This document shows positions 8,739-16,917 of a stretch of 64,000 nt of DNA, one piece after another (positions within the stretch are counted from its first letter, which is position 1; each line of letters starts with the position of its first letter). The stretch covers positions 4,698,001 to 4,762,000 of the forward strand of contig NZ_LR743507.1 of NCBI RefSeq assembly GCF_902712855.1, given 5' to 3'. This DNA is from Variovorax paradoxus (lineage in GTDB: Bacteria; Pseudomonadota; Gammaproteobacteria; Burkholderiales; Burkholderiaceae_C). The position numbers were made by a program, and so were the translations under genes. The notes under the pieces are model-generated. The model was not told the origin of the DNA. It saw nothing but the letters and a program-made list of their open reading frames with translations, and did not search any database.

Positions 8739-9572
8739 ATGCGTTTCCCCTTGCGCGCGCCCTCGCTGGCGCGCTGGTCCGCCCCGCTGCTCGGCGGCCT
8801 TGCCCTCGGCCTGATGCTGCAGGTGTCCGCCCACGCCGCCGACCTGCGCGTGGGTTTCATGCCCGGTCCGTACCGCGATGCATTCACGGGCGGCATCGAG
8901 CCCCAGCTGAAGAAGCTCGGCTACACGGTGAAGTACGTCGAGTTCAGCCAGGGGGTGCAGCCCAACGACGCGGTGGAGCGCGGGCAGATCGACGCGAACA
9001 TCTTCCAGCATTCGCTGTACCTCAACGCGACCAACAAGCAGCAGGGTTTCGACCTGGTGCCGGTGGTGCACGTGCCGACGCCGCCGATGGGCCTCTACTC
9101 GCAGCGCCACAGGTCGCTCGAGAGCGTGCCCGACGGCGCGACCGTGACGCTGCCGGCCGACCCGGTGAACGCGGCGCGCGCACTGAACATCCTCGCGGCG
9201 ATCGGCTGGGTCGCGCTGAAACCGGGCGTGAGCCCGCTGAGCGTGTCGGAGCGCGACATCGCGAGCAACCCCAAGCGCCTGAAGCTGGTGCCGCTCGAAG
9301 CCGCGCAGGCGCCGCGCTCGCTGGCCGACGCCGACATCGCCGCGGTGCAGGGCAACTTCGCGGTGGCCTCGGGCCTGAAGCTCACGCAGGCGCTGAAGCT
9401 CGAGGACATGACGCTGCCCTACGTGAACGTGGTGGCGGTCAAGCACAGCAACGAGAACGCGAAGTTCGCGAAGGACATCGCCGCGGCCTACCAGTCGCCC
9501 GAGTTCCAGCGCTTCTTCAAGGCCAACCCGACCTGGGCCGGCTACCGCCTGCCCGACTACTTCTCGCAATGA
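8739..9572 (+). CDS. NlpA/MetQ-family ABC transporter substrate-binding protein
   Basis: A 277-residue periplasmic binding protein of the NlpA (MetQ) family. A signal peptide of about 33 residues ends VSAHAAD; there is no lipobox cysteine, so it should be soluble in the periplasm rather than a lipoprotein. Family motifs are LRVGFMPGPYRD, GQIDANIFQHSLYL and LVPLEAAQAPRSLADADIA. ATG 8739 follows GGAG; a TTG at 8730 is possible. It overlaps the monooxygenase gene by ATGA, suggesting that it captures a sulfur compound processed by that enzyme. No permease or ATPase is attached, so it may share MetNI. Confidence 0.88.
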   Translation: MRFPLRAPSLARWSAPLLGGLALGLMLQVSAHAADLRVGFMPGPYRDAFTGGIEPQLKKLGYTVKYVEFSQGVQPNDAVERGQIDANIFQHSLYLNATNKQQGFDLVPVVHVPTPPMGLYSQRHRSLESVPDGATVTLPADPVNAARALNILAAIGWVALKPGVSPLSVSERDIASNPKRLKLVPLEAAQAPRSLADADIAAVQGNFAVASGLKLTQALKLEDMTLPYVNVVAVKHSNENAKFAKDIAAAYQSPEFQRFFKANPTWAGYRLPDYFSQ

Positions 9573-10924
9573 GCCAGCCGACCACGACCTCCAGGCCCCG
9601 CCAGCTGCACCTGAACGTCAACATCCTGCATTCGGGCTTCGTCCCCTCGGCCTGGCGCCTGCCCGAGAGCGACCCCCGGGCCTTCGCCGACATCCAGCAC
9701 TACATCCGCACCGCGCAGATTGCGGAAGCGGGCAAGCTCGACGCAGTGTTCCTCGCGGACAACGCGGCCATCGTCGACCAGATCCACTTCCGCCCGATCA
9801 CGGCGCTGGAGCCCACCATCCTGCTGGCCTGCGTGGCCGCGGCCACCACGCACATCGGCCTGATCGCGACGGCGTCGACCAGCTACAACGAGCCGTACAA
9901 CATCGCGCGGCGCTTCGCCACGCTCGACCACGTCAGCAACGGCCGCGCGGGCTGGAACGTGGTGACCACCGCCGACCTGCCCTCGGCGCGCAACTTCGGC
10001 CTCGACGCCACGCCCGACCATGCGAAGCGCTACGCGCGCGCCTCGGAGTTCACCGACATCGTGAAGGCGCTGTGGGACAGCTGGGAAGACGAGGCCTTCA
10101 TCGGCGACAAGGCCGGCGGTCGCTTCATCGACCCGGCCAGGGTGCATGCGATCGCGCACCGCGGCGAGCACTTCGCGGTGCAGGGGCCGCTCAACCTGCC
10201 GCGCCCACCGCAAGGGCATCCGGTGCTGGTGCAGGCCGGCGCGTCGGCCGACGGGCGCGAGCTGGCGTCGCGCCATGCGGAAGCGGTGTTCTCGGCCTCG
10301 CAGTCGTTCGAGGAATCGCTCGCCTATGCGCGCGCGCTGAAGACCCGCGCCGCCGAACTGGGCCGCGGCCCGGACGCGGTGAAGGTGCTCGCGGGCCTGA
10401 CCACCATCGTCGGCGGCACGGAAGCGCAGGCGCTGCGCCGGCGCGACGAGCTGGTCGACCTGATTCCGTGGGACTACAGCCTGACGCGCATCGCCGGCAC
10501 GCTGGGCATAGCGCCCGACCGGCTCAGGCTCGACGAGCGCCTGCCCGACGACCTGCCGCTGCCCGGCAATGGCAACGGCAACCACACCTTCTTCAACGCG
10601 GTGGTGGCGGCGGGCCGCACGCACGGCTACACGGTGCGCCAGCTGATCCGCGAACTCGCGGGCGGCGGCGGCCATCGCGTGATCGTCGGCACGCCGGAGC
10701 AGATCGCGGACGACATCGAACGCTGGTTCAAGGCCGGTGCGGCGGACGGCTTCAACCTGATGCCCGACGCGCTGCCGCATGGGCTGCAGGATTTTGTCGA
10801 TGGGGTGGTGCCGATCCTGCAGAAGCGGGGGATCTTCCGCACGGAGTACGAGGGGCGCACATTGCGCGATCACCTCGGGTTGGCGCGGCCTGCGGGCCGC
10901 ACGGCCGACCGGCTGGCTGCCTGA
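9569..10924 (+). CDS. LLM-class flavin-dependent monooxygenase (NtaA/SnaA/DszA-like)
   Basis: A 451-residue FMNH2-dependent monooxygenase of the bacterial-luciferase superfamily, NtaA/SnaA/DszA/DmoA subgroup. Marks are ADNAAIVD early, IATASTSYNEPYNIARRFATLDHVS, SNGRAGWNVVTT and PVLVQAGASADGRELASRHAE, where the flavin and phosphate sites lie. Relatives attack sulfides, sulfonates or chelators such as nitrilotriacetate and need a separate flavin reductase, which is not seen here. Translational coupling to a MetQ-like binding protein and nearness to metNIQ suggest sulfur scavenging, but the substrate is an inference. Confidence 0.9.
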   Translation: MSQPTTTSRPRQLHLNVNILHSGFVPSAWRLPESDPRAFADIQHYIRTAQIAEAGKLDAVFLADNAAIVDQIHFRPITALEPTILLACVAAATTHIGLIATASTSYNEPYNIARRFATLDHVSNGRAGWNVVTTADLPSARNFGLDATPDHAKRYARASEFTDIVKALWDSWEDEAFIGDKAGGRFIDPARVHAIAHRGEHFAVQGPLNLPRPPQGHPVLVQAGASADGRELASRHAEAVFSASQSFEESLAYARALKTRAAELGRGPDAVKVLAGLTTIVGGTEAQALRRRDELVDLIPWDYSLTRIAGTLGIAPDRLRLDERLPDDLPLPGNGNGNHTFFNAVVAAGRTHGYTVRQLIRELAGGGGHRVIVGTPEQIADDIERWFKAGAADGFNLMPDALPHGLQDFVDGVVPILQKRGIFRTEYEGRTLRDHLGLARPAGRTADRLAA

Positions 10925-10927
10925 ACG

Positions 10928-11045
10928 GCTCCCTCCGCCGCTGGGGGAGGGTTGGGGTGGGGGCATGGCAGCCTTCACGCACGCACGGCTTTTGCAAACG
11001 CCGCGTGCCCCCATCCCGGCCTTCCCCCAGCGGGGGAAGGAGCAA
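10928..11045. repeat. GC-rich imperfect inverted repeat, copy 1
   Basis: Two arms of about 38 bp face each other around a middle of about 45 bp: the left arm starts GCTCCCTCCGCCGCTGGGGG and the right arm (11007-11045) ends CGGGGGAAGGAGCAA. The right arm is nearly identical to 14996-15034. It lies between convergent genes and could fold into a long stem, acting as a terminator or a REP-like dispersed element. Confidence 0.75.
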
Positions 11046-11053
11046 CACGGCAA

Positions 11054-11404
11054 CTACTCGTCGTCCGCGTCGTTGCCCGTCAGCGAGAGCACTTCTTCGA
11101 CGAAGGCTTCGAACAGCGGCAGCGCGGCCGGCAGTCCTTCGAGGGACTCGGCCTCGCCTGCATCGAAGAAATGCGGCTTGCCGGCCGGCATGGCGGCCCA
11201 CTCGCCCGCTTCCAGCAGCAGGCCGAGGTAGCCGTCGGCGGTCGGCACATAGAAGAGCCCTGCGCTGTCGAGCACCTGCTGCCCCTTCTTCTTGCCGCGC
11301 CCCCAGCTCACGCCCTGGCCGGCCAGGTGTTCGGTGATCCAGCCGTCGCACACGTGCGTGTCGCGCCAGCTGCCTTGTGCATCGAATACGGCCAGAACGG
11401 GCAT
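11054..11404 (-). CDS. Small cupin, degenerate acireductone-dioxygenase-like protein
   Basis: A 116-residue protein whose layout follows acireductone dioxygenase (MtnD): an N-terminal block like the MtnD start (MPVLAVFD ... ITEHLAGQGV), then VLDSAGLFYVPTADG, EAGEWAAMPAGKPHFFDAG and a C-terminal helix. In MtnD the metal is held by HxHxxxxE plus a later His. Here only the last His (PAGKPHFFD) is visible; the HxHxxxxE strand is absent and the protein is about 60 residues short. It lies downstream of metQ on the same strand, fitting a methionine-salvage link. Dioxygenase activity is unlikely; a regulatory or binding role is conjecture. Confidence 0.6.
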   Translation of the reverse strand: MPVLAVFDAQGSWRDTHVCDGWITEHLAGQGVSWGRGKKKGQQVLDSAGLFYVPTADGYLGLLLEAGEWAAMPAGKPHFFDAGEAESLEGLPAALPLFEAFVEEVLSLTGNDADDE

Positions 11405-11457
11405 GGGGAGCGTCCTTGTCGAAGTGTCGAAAAATAGAAGAAGAGGAAGTTGCCCGC

Positions 11458-12285
11458 TTACTGCAGGAAGCTGGGCTTGGCGTAGCCCTGGAACTTGCTG
11501 TCGACCACCGCCTTGAATTCCTTCGAACGGTAGACGTCGGCCAGGTCCTTGGCCCACTGCGTGTTCTTGTCGGCCGTCTTCACGGCGACCACATTCAGGT
11601 AGTAGTCGGGCGTCTTCTCGAGCACCACGGCCTCGGTGAGCTTCAGGCCCGACGAGATCGCGAAGTTGCCGTTGACGATCGCGTATTCGGTGTCGCCCAG
11701 CGAGCGCGGCAGCTGCGCGGCTTCCAGCGGGATGAACTTCAGCTTCTTCGGGTTCTCGGCCACGTCCTTCTCGGTCGAGCGCAGGGCGTCGATGCCGGGC
11801 TTCAGCGTGATCAGCTTGTTCTGCTCCAACAGCACCAGCGCGCGCGCCAGGTTGCTCGGGTCGTTCGGCAGCGTCACGCGGTCACCTTCCTTGGCTTCGG
11901 CCAGGGTCTTGCGCTTGGTCGAGTACACGCCCATCGGCGCGATCGGGCCTTGCACCAGCTCGGTGATGTCCAGCTTCTGGTCGGCGGCGAACTTCTTCAG
12001 ATAGACCTGGTGCTGGAAGAAGTTGGCGTCGAGCGAACCCTGGGCCAGCGCGAGGTTGGGCTGCACGTAGTCGTTGAATTCGACCAACTTGACCTTGTAG
12101 CCCTTCTTTTCCAGCAAGGGCACGATGCCCAGCTTGAGCTGGTCGGCGTTGGAGCCGGCGGTGCCGCCGATCACGAGGTTCTTCTTGGCGGGGTCTTGCG
12201 CGTGGGCCTGCAGCGAGAGGCCGCCGAGCGACAGCGCGGCGAGCGAGAGGGCAAGAACGGAACGGCGCAGGAAAACGGTCTTCAT
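11458..12285 (-). CDS. metQ: Methionine ABC transporter substrate-binding protein MetQ
   Basis: A 275-residue periplasmic binding protein of the MetQ/NlpA family. Signal peptide residues 1-29 end QAHAQD with no lipobox cysteine. Conserved blocks are KLVEFNDYVQPNLALAQGSL, ANFFQHQVYLKKF, the ligand-contacting LPNDPSNLARAL and LEAAQLPRSLGDTEYAIVNGNFA. It sits 31 bp downstream of metI and completes a metN-metI-metQ operon for D/L-methionine import. Among the three NlpA-type proteins of this locus it is the one cotranscribed with the permease and ATPase. Confidence 0.93.
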   Translation of the reverse strand: MKTVFLRRSVLALSLAALSLGGLSLQAHAQDPAKKNLVIGGTAGSNADQLKLGIVPLLEKKGYKVKLVEFNDYVQPNLALAQGSLDANFFQHQVYLKKFAADQKLDITELVQGPIAPMGVYSTKRKTLAEAKEGDRVTLPNDPSNLARALVLLEQNKLITLKPGIDALRSTEKDVAENPKKLKFIPLEAAQLPRSLGDTEYAIVNGNFAISSGLKLTEAVVLEKTPDYYLNVVAVKTADKNTQWAKDLADVYRSKEFKAVVDSKFQGYAKPSFLQ

Positions 12286-12316
12286 GAGATTGAGAAAGCT
12301 AGGGAGAAAGAAAGGA

Positions 12317-12979
12317 TCAACGCTTGTCGAGCCTGCTTGCCGTGGTGTTGCCCACGAACTGCAGGATCTGTACCAGCACCACGAGCAGCGCCACGGTGAG
12401 CACCATCACGTCGGTCTGGAAACGGTAGTAGCCGTAGCGGATGGCCAGGTCGCCGATGCCGCCGCCGCCCACCACGCCGGCCACGGCCGAGTACGAGAGG
12501 AAGCTCACGGCCAGCACGGTCAGCGCCAGCACCAGGCCGGAGCGGGCCTCGACCAGCAGCACGCGCCAGACGATCTGCAGCTCCGAGGCGCCCATGGCAT
12601 GCGCCGCCTCGATCACGCCGCGCGGCACTTCGCGCAGGCACTGGTCGACCAGGCGCGCCAGGTACGGAATGGCAGCGAACGACAGCGGCACCGCCGCGGC
12701 CAGCGGGCCGATCGACGTGCCCGCGATCACCCGCGTGAACGGCACCAGCGCCACCAGCAGGATGATGAAAGGGAAGGACCGCACGGTGTTCACGATCCAG
12801 TTCAGCACCAGGAATGCCGGCTTGTTTTCCAGCGACTGGCCGGGGCCCAGCAGGAACAGCAGGATGCCCAGCGGCCCGCCGACGAGCACCGCCGCGGTGA
12901 GGCCGATGGCCAGCATCATGAAGGTCTGGCCCGTGGCAATCCACAGCTCGGGAAGGATGGGGGCGATGTTTTCAAACAT
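12317..12979 (-). CDS. metI: Methionine ABC transporter permease MetI
   Basis: A 220-residue inner-membrane permease with five predicted transmembrane helices. The EAA loop that docks on the ATPase is visible as EVPRGVIEAAHAMGAS around residues 140-155, and the C-terminal GGGGIGDLAIRYGYYRF is typical of MetI. The start ATG 12979 overlaps the end of metN by 8 bp, showing tight coupling. Length and topology match E. coli MetI (217 residues). Confidence 0.95.
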   Translation of the reverse strand: MFENIAPILPELWIATGQTFMMLAIGLTAAVLVGGPLGILLFLLGPGQSLENKPAFLVLNWIVNTVRSFPFIILLVALVPFTRVIAGTSIGPLAAAVPLSFAAIPYLARLVDQCLREVPRGVIEAAHAMGASELQIVWRVLLVEARSGLVLALTVLAVSFLSYSAVAGVVGGGGIGDLAIRYGYYRFQTDVMVLTVALLVVLVQILQFVGNTTASRLDKR

Positions 12980-13856
12980 AGGCGGGTTCCGTGGCGTTCA
13001 GGTCGGGCGCGGTGCGCAGCGCGGCGGTGCCGTTGCCGGCCTCGCGCGATTCGCGCTCGCGGCGGCGCACCAGTTCGTCGATCTCGCGGCCCAGTGCTGT
13101 CTTGCGTTCGGCCTTGGGCGCGTCTTCGACGGCGAACTGCTCCACCAGCCGGCCCTTCTCGAGGATGGCCACGTTGCGGCACAGCACCTCGACCACCGAG
13201 AGCTCGTGCGTCACGATGACGATGGTCACGCCGATCTTCTGGTTGATGTCGCGCAGCGTCTCCAGCAGCGAGCGCGTGGTCTCGGAGTCGAGCGCCGAGG
13301 TGGGCTCGTCGCACAGCAGCACCTGCGGACGCGGCGCCAGCGCACGGGCAATGGCCACGCGCTGCTTCTGGCCGCCCGAGAGTTGCGCCGGGTAGGTGTC
13401 GATCTTCTCGGCCAGGCCCACCAGGGCCAGGCACTCGCGCACGCGGGCGTCGATTTCGGCGCGCGAATGGCGGCCGTGGATCTTCAGCGGAAAGGCCACG
13501 TTGTCGAACACCGTGGCGTTCTGCAGCAGGTTGAACTGCTGGAAGATCATGCCGATGTTCTGGCGCGTGTCGCGCAGCTCGCGGCGCGAGAGCGTGGTGA
13601 GGTCGCGCCCGCCGACGAAGACCTTGCCCGCATCGGGCCGCTCCAGCAGGTTGATGAGGCGCAGCAGCGTCGACTTGCCGGCGCCACTCTTCCCGATCAG
13701 GCCGAACACGTCGCCCTGCGGGATGTCGAGCGACAGCGCCTGCACGGCGTCGAACACCTCGCCGCTGGGCAAGGCGAAAGATTTCTGCACCGATTGCAGA
13801 CGGATGACCGGCTCATCCGCGTTGCCGCGGGCCGCATCGGGCGTGGAATGGGTCAT
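12972..13856 (-). CDS. metN: Methionine ABC transporter ATPase MetN, lacking the C-terminal NIL domain
   Basis: A 294-residue ABC ATPase. Walker A is GKSGAGKS (residues 55-62), the Q-loop IFQQFNLL, the signature LSGGQKQRVAIARAL, Walker B LLCDEPTSALD and the switch His in IVTHELSVVE. The ATPase core is a full MetN, but E. coli MetN (343 residues) continues into a NIL/ACT-like domain that binds methionine and shuts off transport. Here the last 70 or so residues are short, charged (ELVRRRERESREAG) and unlike that domain. The transporter may therefore lack trans-inhibition. It is first in metN-metI-metQ and divergent from another metQ-like gene. Confidence 0.92.
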   Translation of the reverse strand: MTHSTPDAARGNADEPVIRLQSVQKSFALPSGEVFDAVQALSLDIPQGDVFGLIGKSGAGKSTLLRLINLLERPDAGKVFVGGRDLTTLSRRELRDTRQNIGMIFQQFNLLQNATVFDNVAFPLKIHGRHSRAEIDARVRECLALVGLAEKIDTYPAQLSGGQKQRVAIARALAPRPQVLLCDEPTSALDSETTRSLLETLRDINQKIGVTIVIVTHELSVVEVLCRNVAILEKGRLVEQFAVEDAPKAERKTALGREIDELVRRRERESREAGNGTAALRTAPDLNATEPAYV

Positions 13857-13935
13857 GGGGGAAAGGCGCTCCGGCAAGGAAGCCAGCCGCGCAGGTTCGC
13901 AAAAAGGTGCCGAGTATGAAAAGAAAAAAGCCGAA

Positions 13936-14037
13936 AGGGAACGAACAAATCGGCTGGTACTTATATTGGAAACGAGATAAAGAAACCCTTGCAGCCCAAG
14001 GTCAAGCCATATCGATATGAAGATTGGTTCGTTCCCT
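13936..14037. promoter_or_regulatory. Divergent metN/metQ2 promoter region with 16-bp inverted repeat
   Basis: AGGGAACGAACAAATC at 13936-13951 reappears as its reverse complement (one mismatch) at 14022-14037, 70 bp apart. Between them lies an AT-rich stretch unlike the surrounding genes. The repeats flank the space between the divergent metN and metQ2 starts, so they may be paired operator sites for one regulator or lie in the two leaders. No SAM riboswitch core was recognised. Confidence 0.5.
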
Positions 14038-14089
14038 CGGGGCCGGGACGATGCCACATTCGCGTCTTCTTTTTTGATTTCGCGACAAC

Positions 14090-14911
14090 ATGCACACCCT
14101 TTTCCGCCGCCGCAGCCTCAACCTCTTTGCGCTCGCCACCGTGGCCGCCGCGCTCTTCGGCGGCAACGCCGCCTTCGCCCAAGACAAGAACACGCTCAAG
14201 GTGGGCGTGTCCGTCGGCAGCGCCGAGCAGATCTTCGAAGTGGTCAAGAAGGTCGCCGCCAAGGACGGCCTGAACATCCAGCTCGTGGTGTTCAACGATT
14301 ACCAGCTGCCCAACGCGGCCCTGGCCTCGGGCGACCTCGACGCCAATGCGTTCCAGCACCAACCCTTCCTGGACAACCAGAACAAGGCGCGCGGCTTCGA
14401 CATCGTGCCCGTGGGCCTGACCATCACCGCGCCGCTGGGCTTCTACTCGCGCAAGCTCAAGTCGATCGACCAGCTGCCCGACGGCGCGGCCGTGGGCATC
14501 CAGAACGACCCGTCGAACGGCAACCGCGCGCTGCTCCTGCTGCAGCAGGCCGGCCTCATCACGCTGAAGCCCGAGGCGGTCAAGAACAACACCGCCACCC
14601 CGCTGGACGTGGTGACCAACCCCAAGAAGCTCAAGCTCGTCGCCCTCGACGCCGCCCAGCTGCCGCGCTCGCTCGACGACCTGACCATTGCCGCCATCAA
14701 CAACGACTACGCCGAGAAGGCCGGCCTGTCGCTCGCCAAGGACGCGGTGATCAAGGAAGCGCCCAAGGGCCCCTATGCCAACCTGATCGCCGTGCGCCGC
14801 GCCGACAAGGACAAGCCCTGGGCCAAGCGCCTCGTGGCGGCCTACCAGTCGCCCGAGGTGAAGAGCTTCATCGAGACCCAGTTCAAGGGGTCGCTGGTTC
14901 CGGCTTTCTGA
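14090..14911 (+). CDS. Second MetQ/NlpA-family substrate-binding protein
   Basis: A 273-residue periplasmic binding protein related to MetQ. The signal peptide ends NAAFAQD and again lacks a lipobox Cys. Family motifs are VVFNDYQLPNAALASGDL, ANAFQHQPFLDNQN, QNDPSNGNRALLLLQ and LDAAQLPRSLDDLTIAAINNDYA. It is divergent from metNIQ across a shared regulatory region and has no permease of its own, so it probably feeds MetNI with another ligand (a methionine derivative, D-isomer or peptide); this is inference from position and similarity. Confidence 0.9.
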   Translation: MHTLFRRRSLNLFALATVAAALFGGNAAFAQDKNTLKVGVSVGSAEQIFEVVKKVAAKDGLNIQLVVFNDYQLPNAALASGDLDANAFQHQPFLDNQNKARGFDIVPVGLTITAPLGFYSRKLKSIDQLPDGAAVGIQNDPSNGNRALLLLQQAGLITLKPEAVKNNTATPLDVVTNPKKLKLVALDAAQLPRSLDDLTIAAINNDYAEKAGLSLAKDAVIKEAPKGPYANLIAVRRADKDKPWAKRLVAAYQSPEVKSFIETQFKGSLVPAF

Positions 14912-14922
14912 GTCTTGTTTTT

Positions 14923-15034
14923 CTCCCTTCCCACCCGGGGGGGTCGGGGTGGGGGCAAGCGGCCTCGACGACAGTCGCAGCCTTGAAGGCCGCAAGCCCC
15001 CATCCCGGCCTTCCCCCAAAGGGGGAAGGAGCAA
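14923..15034. repeat. GC-rich imperfect inverted repeat, copy 2
   Basis: This shares its right arm (14996-15034) with 11007-11045: both read GCCCCCATCCCGGCCTTCCC and continue to GGGGAAGGAGCAA with only a few changes in the loop tip. The left arm CCCTTCCCACCCGGGGGG is its imperfect complement. It follows metQ2 directly and may double as its terminator. Confidence 0.75.
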
Positions 15035-15119
15035 TACCGGCGCGCCCCTTGGCCGGTTTGCAGACCGTGAGAAAATGTCGGGTTCCCCCGAACACCAACC
15101 CTCACAGTCAGGACACCCC

Positions 15120-16224
15120 ATGGACGCAGAACAGATCAACCAAATCGGCGCAATGCTCTCGGACCTGAGCGTCCGCACGGTCGATTTACGGAGGTATCTT
15201 TGACTACGATGCCAAAGCCGAACGACTGAGGACAGTCAACGCATCGCTCGAAGACCCGAACGTCTGGAACGACCCCAAGAAGGCCCAGGAGCTGGGGCGC
15301 GAGAAGAAGTCGCTCGACGACGTGGTCGTCACGCTCGACCGCCTCACCAATGGGCTGTCGGACAACACCGAGCTCTACGAGATGTCGAAGGAAGACGGCG
15401 ACATGGACGGCCTGCAGTCCATCGCCGATGACGCCGCCACGCTCGAAGCCGACATCAAGCAGCTCGAGTTCCGCCGGATGTTCAACAACCCGGCCGATCC
15501 GCTGAACGCCTTCGTCGACATCCAGGCCGGCGCCGGTGGCACCGAGGCTTGCGACTGGGCCAGCATGCTGCTGCGCCAGTACCTGAAGTACGCCGAGCGC
15601 AAGGGCTTCAAGACGCAGATCGAGGACGAGACGCCCGGCGATACCGCCGGCATCAAGGGCGCGACCATCAAGGTCGAGGGCGACTACGCGTTCGGCCTGC
15701 TGCGCACCGAGACCGGCGTGCACCGCCTGGTACGCAAATCGCCGTTCGACTCTTCGGGCGGCCGACACACCAGCTTCGCCAGCATCTTCGTGTACCCGGA
15801 GATCGACGACTCCATCGAGATCGAGATCAACCCGGCCGACGTGCGCACCGACACCTTCCGCGCCAGCGGCGCGGGCGGCCAGCACATCAACAAGACCGAC
15901 TCGGCCGTGCGCCTGACGCACATCCCGACCGGCATCGTGGTGCAGTGCCAGGACGGCCGCAGCCAGCACAGCAACCGCGACGTGGCGTGGAAGCGCCTGC
16001 GCTCGCGCCTGTACGACCACGAGATGCGCAAGCGGCAGGAAGAGCAGCAGAAGCTGGAAGACAGCAAGACCGACGTGGGTTGGGGCCACCAGATCCGCAG
16101 CTACGTGCTGGACAACAGCCGCATCAAGGACCTGCGCACCAACGTCGAAGTCTCGGCCACCCAGAAGGTGCTGGACGGCGACCTCGATGTGTTCATCGAA
16201 GCTTCCCTGAAGCAAGGCGTGTAG
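15120..16224 (+). CDS. prfB: Peptide chain release factor 2 (programmed +1 frameshift)
   Basis: RF2 terminates translation at UGA and UAA. Translation starts at ATG 15120 (MDAEQINQIGAML), meets an in-frame TGA at codon 28 (15201-15203) and continues after a +1 shift as L-D-Y-D-A-K to the stop at 16224, giving about 367 residues. The UGA-recognising tripeptide SPF is in RKSPFDSSGGRH and the catalytic GGQ in SGAGGQHINK. It is intact, not a pseudogene: the shift site matches the conserved autoregulatory signal. The HAD gene follows by 6 bp. Confidence 0.97.
15190..15204 (+). promoter_or_regulatory. prfB programmed frameshift signal
   Basis: GGAGG, three bases, then CTT-TGA-C: an internal Shine-Dalgarno-like sequence placed just upstream of the CTT slip codon and the UGA stop, as in the known prfB autoregulatory element. 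Low RF2 allows the ribosome to shift +1 and make more RF2. Confidence 0.95.
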
Positions 16225-16230
16225 CAACCC

Positions 16231-16917
16231 ATGAGCCCGAAGCACGGCAAGGTCGAGGCCTTCATCTTCGACATGGACGGCACCATGATCGACTCCATGC
16301 CCTGGCATGCGCGCTCGTGGGTCGAGTTCGTGGCGCGCCACGGGCTCGAGCTCGACGTGAGCGACATCCTCGCGCGCACCACGGGCCGCACCGGCACCGA
16401 GTGCATGCGCGAGCTCTTCGAGCGCGAGCTGTCCGACGAGGAGTGCCAGGCCCTGGTGCACGAGAAGGAAGAGATCTACCGCGCCATGTTCCACGACAAC
16501 TTCACCGAGGTTGCCGGCTTCACCGCATTCGCCAGGGCCGCCGTCGCACGCGGCCTGAAGGTGGCCGTGGGCACCGCGGGCGACAAGGGCAACATCGAGT
16601 TCGCCATGTCGCGCCTCAAGATGGACCCGCTGCCGCTGGCCATCGTGGGCGGCGACGAAGGCTTCAGCGGCAAGCCCACGCCCGCCATCTTCCTGGAAGC
16701 CGCGCGCCGCATCGGCGTGGCGCCCGAACGCTGCATCGTCTTCGAAGACGCGCCCTTCGGCATCGAGGCCGCGCGCCGCGGCGGCATGCGTGCCGTGGCC
16801 GTGTGCAGCACCCATACCGCGGCCGAACTCGCAGGCCCTCACGTGATCGCTGCGGTTCGCGACTACAACGAACTCGCCCATTCGAATTTTCTGGAGACTC
16901 TCGATGATGTTTCGTGA
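16231..16917 (+). CDS. HAD-family hydrolase, beta-phosphoglucomutase-like
   Basis: A 228-residue haloacid-dehalogenase-fold phosphatase or mutase. Motif I is FDMDGTMID (nucleophile and acid/base aspartates, residues about 13-21), a helical cap follows (residues 22-90), motif II is VGTAGDK, motif III the lysine in SGKPTPAIF and motif IV FEDAPFGIEAA. Cap type and motif spacing fit the beta-PGM/CbbY-like subfamily (sugar phosphates). It lies 6 bp after prfB and overlaps the pepN start by 14 bp, so the three are probably one transcription unit. Substrate undetermined. Confidence 0.88.
   Translation: MSPKHGKVEAFIFDMDGTMIDSMPWHARSWVEFVARHGLELDVSDILARTTGRTGTECMRELFERELSDEECQALVHEKEEIYRAMFHDNFTEVAGFTAFARAAVARGLKVAVGTAGDKGNIEFAMSRLKMDPLPLAIVGGDEGFSGKPTPAIFLEAARRIGVAPERCIVFEDAPFGIEAARRGGMRAVAVCSTHTAAELAGPHVIAAVRDYNELAHSNFLETLDDVS

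Noticed and set aside
13857..14089. A SAM riboswitch in front of the methionine genes
   Set aside because: No SAM-I, SAM-II or related core pattern was recognised; the only clear structure is the split 16-bp inverted repeat.
15120..15203. prfB as a pseudogene because of an early TGA
   Set aside because: The stop lies in the conserved RF2 frameshift signal and the rest of the protein is intact.
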